Assembly (NCBI GenBank): GCA_964445985.1
Contig: CAYUMU010000142.1
Location: forward strand, 1 to 8,780
Direction: 5' to 3'
Length of the DNA: 8,780 nt
Source: CAYUMU01 sp964445985
GTDB taxonomy: Bacteria > Planctomycetota > Planctomycetia > Pirellulales > S012-138
The notes beneath the pieces were generated by a model. That model was given only the letters and a program-made list of their open reading frames with translations, had not been told where the DNA came from and made no database searches. A program made the position numbers and the translations under genes. Shown piece after piece: positions 7,567 to 8,780 of the stretch (the stretch's first letter is position 1; the number at the start of each line of letters is the position of its first letter).

Positions 7567-8466
7567 CTACTTGCTCTTGCGGCAGCAGCTAAACATGCCC
7601 ACCAACGCCGCTCGCGCCAAAAACATGGCATCCTGAAAGTACCGCGGCGCCAGCCGGCGGGGTTCGCTGCACATGCGGTAGGCCCATTCCAAATGCAGCT
7701 TTTGAATCCAGCGGGGAGCCCGCTGGACGTTGCCGGCCACGAAATCGAACGACGCCCCCAATTGCACCGAAACCGGCACGCCCAGGGCTTCACGATTTTC
7801 CCAAATCCACAGCTCGCCCTTGGGCTGACCCAGGGCCACCAGCAGCAGATCGGCGCCCGATTCGCGGATGCGTTCGACCAGTCGGGCGTTCTCTTCGGCC
7901 GAGGTTGCGCGGAACGGGGGGACTTCCACGCCCGCGATTTCGAGGCCAGGGTAGCGGCGGCAAAGCTCGCTGGCGGCGGCATCGGCAATGCCGGGGGCTC
8001 CGCCTAGAAAGAATGCCGAGTGCCCCTTTTCCACCGCCCGCTCGCACATCAGATAGATCAGGTCCGAGCCTGTCACCCGCTGCGGCAACTTGTGCCCCTT
8101 GCAACAGGCAGCCCACAGCAGCGGGAAGCCGTCGGCCAGCAAGAATGCCGCATCGGCATTCACGGCGGCCAACCGCGGATCGCGATGGCTGAGCATGGCG
8201 TAATGCAAATTGGCCGTGATGAAGTAGCTCGGTTCGCGGGCCGCAATCAGCCGATCGATCTCATCCAGCGCTTCGGTGAAGGTGACCGGCAGGATCGGCA
8301 ACCCCAGGGCTTGAACCGGTTGTTTGCGAGCGGTTTGCTTGAGCGCCGGCGACGCTTCGCCCGCTGCTTCTGGCGAGGGCGCAGCCACGGGAGCCGGTTG
8401 CTCCTTCAGCGGAGCAGACATTTCCAAAGCCGAATCCGCGGCTCGCGGTGAGCGTTCTTCGATCAT
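7567..8466 (-). CDS. WecG/TagA/CpsF family glycosyltransferase
   Basis: This 299-residue protein belongs to glycosyltransferase family 26, whose members add N-acetylmannosamine, its uronic acid or glucose-type sugars to lipid-linked precursors of surface polysaccharides. The domain runs from about residue 54 to the C-terminus. Landmarks are TANLHYA (84-90), LLADGFPLLWA (109-119) with Asp112 in the place of the proposed catalytic base, RVTGSDL (130-136), FFLGGAPG (152-159), ALGQPKGELWIWE (211-223), GASFDFVAG (237-245) and the basic tail segment RAPRWIQKLHLEWAYRM (249-265). The tail is the part thought to attach the enzyme to the membrane. The family usually has PKQE where this protein has PKGE. 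Residues 1-50 are a Pro/Ala-rich, probably disordered extension. The start is uncertain: ATG at 8466 (chosen), ATG at 8421 and GTG at 8529 all share the frame, none with a good Shine-Dalgarno. The sugar and acceptor are unknown. No other polysaccharide genes lie in the window. Confidence 0.9.
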   Translation of the reverse strand: MIEERSPRAADSALEMSAPLKEQPAPVAAPSPEAAGEASPALKQTARKQPVQALGLPILPVTFTEALDEIDRLIAAREPSYFITANLHYAMLSHRDPRLAAVNADAAFLLADGFPLLWAACCKGHKLPQRVTGSDLIYLMCERAVEKGHSAFFLGGAPGIADAAASELCRRYPGLEIAGVEVPPFRATSAEENARLVERIRESGADLLLVALGQPKGELWIWENREALGVPVSVQLGASFDFVAGNVQRAPRWIQKLHLEWAYRMCSEPRRLAPRYFQDAMFLARAALVGMFSCCRKSK

Positions 8467-8780
8467 GGGCAGCGTCGCCGAGTGAGAAGCCAAGCCAGGG
8501 AGAAAAATGAGGCAACAACATTGCCACACTCAACTTTGGCATGCATTCAAGGGGGGCGACGGCAGACAACACTTCCAGAAGGCTCGGTTTCAAATTTGAC
8601 CCCTAACCACGCAAACCGGTTGTAACGATTGCCATTATTGAATCGAACAGCAAAATCGGGGTGCCTTAACTATTCAGATCGCCCAACAATTGTGGTATCC
8701 AATTGGTAACCGTTCACGCTTTCCAAACTGATCTTGGTGATTTTAGCTGGTTGGGGTTAGCTTGCCGCCATGATGGCAGC
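8467..8780. other. Intergenic region with several short palindromes
   Basis: These 314 bases, upstream of the glycosyltransferase gene, hold no convincing gene. They are more AT-rich than the coding regions. I see three kinds of palindrome: TCAAATTTGA (8590-8599), AACCGGTT (8614-8621), and the adjacent pair at 8686-8711. A frame open from a TTG at 8593 runs into the glycosyltransferase gene out of frame and is probably an artefact. At the right edge an ATG at 8770 could begin a plus-strand gene, but only four codons are visible. No clear -35/-10 pair was found for the glycosyltransferase. Confidence 0.5.
8686..8711. repeat. Two abutting palindromes sharing a CAATTG/CCAATTGG core
   Basis: ACAATTGT (8686-8693) is a perfect 8-bp palindrome. 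It directly abuts an 18-bp imperfect palindrome (8694-8711) of the form GGT-AT-CCAATTGG-TA-ACC, whose 8-bp core and 3-bp ends pair perfectly. Two abutting dyads of this size suggest binding sites for a dimeric regulator. They lie about 220 bases upstream of the chosen glycosyltransferase start and about 60 bases before a possible plus-strand start at 8770, so either gene could be the target. AT-rich intergenic DNA gives such patterns by chance fairly often. Confidence 0.4.

Noticed and set aside
8261..8593. A 110-residue minus-strand frame starting at a TTG upstream of the glycosyltransferase
   Set aside because: Most of it overlaps the glycosyltransferase gene out of frame, it begins with TTG, and its translation has no recognisable features.
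8770..8780. ATG ATG near the right edge as the start of a plus-strand gene
   Set aside because: Fewer than four codons are visible and no clear Shine-Dalgarno precedes it, so it cannot be judged from this window.

Overview
The window looks like chromosomal DNA of a planctomycete, probably of the Pirellulales type. The strongest sign is a large PSCyt1/PSCyt2/PSD1 cytochrome-like protein followed by a DUF1501 protein on the same strand. This pair occurs in many copies in Planctomycetota and less often in Verrucomicrobiota and relatives. Most of the window is GC-rich, and weak or missing Shine-Dalgarno sequences also fit this phylum. The assignment rests on gene content only.

Layout from left to right. 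Positions 1-150 hold little: possibly the last codons of a plus-strand gene and a weak hairpin with a T-run. Positions 151-1362 (minus) encode a 403-residue protein with an Apea-like HEPN signature, in DNA visibly poorer in GC than the rest. A short spacer with a strong hairpin and a direct repeat separates it from the DUF1501 gene (1430-2851, minus). That gene lies 128 bp downstream of the 1002-residue PSCyt/PSD1 gene (2980-5988, minus), and the two form a likely operon. A 258-bp divergent intergenic region carries a perfect TATAAT facing the PSCyt/PSD1 gene, overlapped by a 12-bp palindrome. A PaaK-type adenylate-forming ligase follows (6247-7548, plus). It converges, with an 18-bp gap, on a WecG/TagA/CpsF glycosyltransferase (7567-8466, minus). 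The final 314 bases appear non-coding and contain several short palindromes.

The PSCyt/PSD1 protein and the DUF1501 protein are both predicted to be exported, by a Sec-type signal or anchor and a Tat signal respectively, so they probably act together outside the cytoplasmic membrane. The c-type haem motifs suggest a redox role, but the substrate is unknown. The ligase would make an acyl-adenylate or acyl-CoA, and the glycosyltransferase would add a sugar to a lipid-linked or cell-surface glycan precursor. Nothing in the sequence ties these two to each other or to the operon.

I see no CRISPR array, tRNA, rRNA, transposase or integrase. Most of the content is ordinary for this phylum. The items most worth a second look are the golvesin-like insertion in the PSCyt/PSD1 protein, the compositionally distinct HEPN gene, and a glycosyltransferase that departs from its family's usual PKQE motif.
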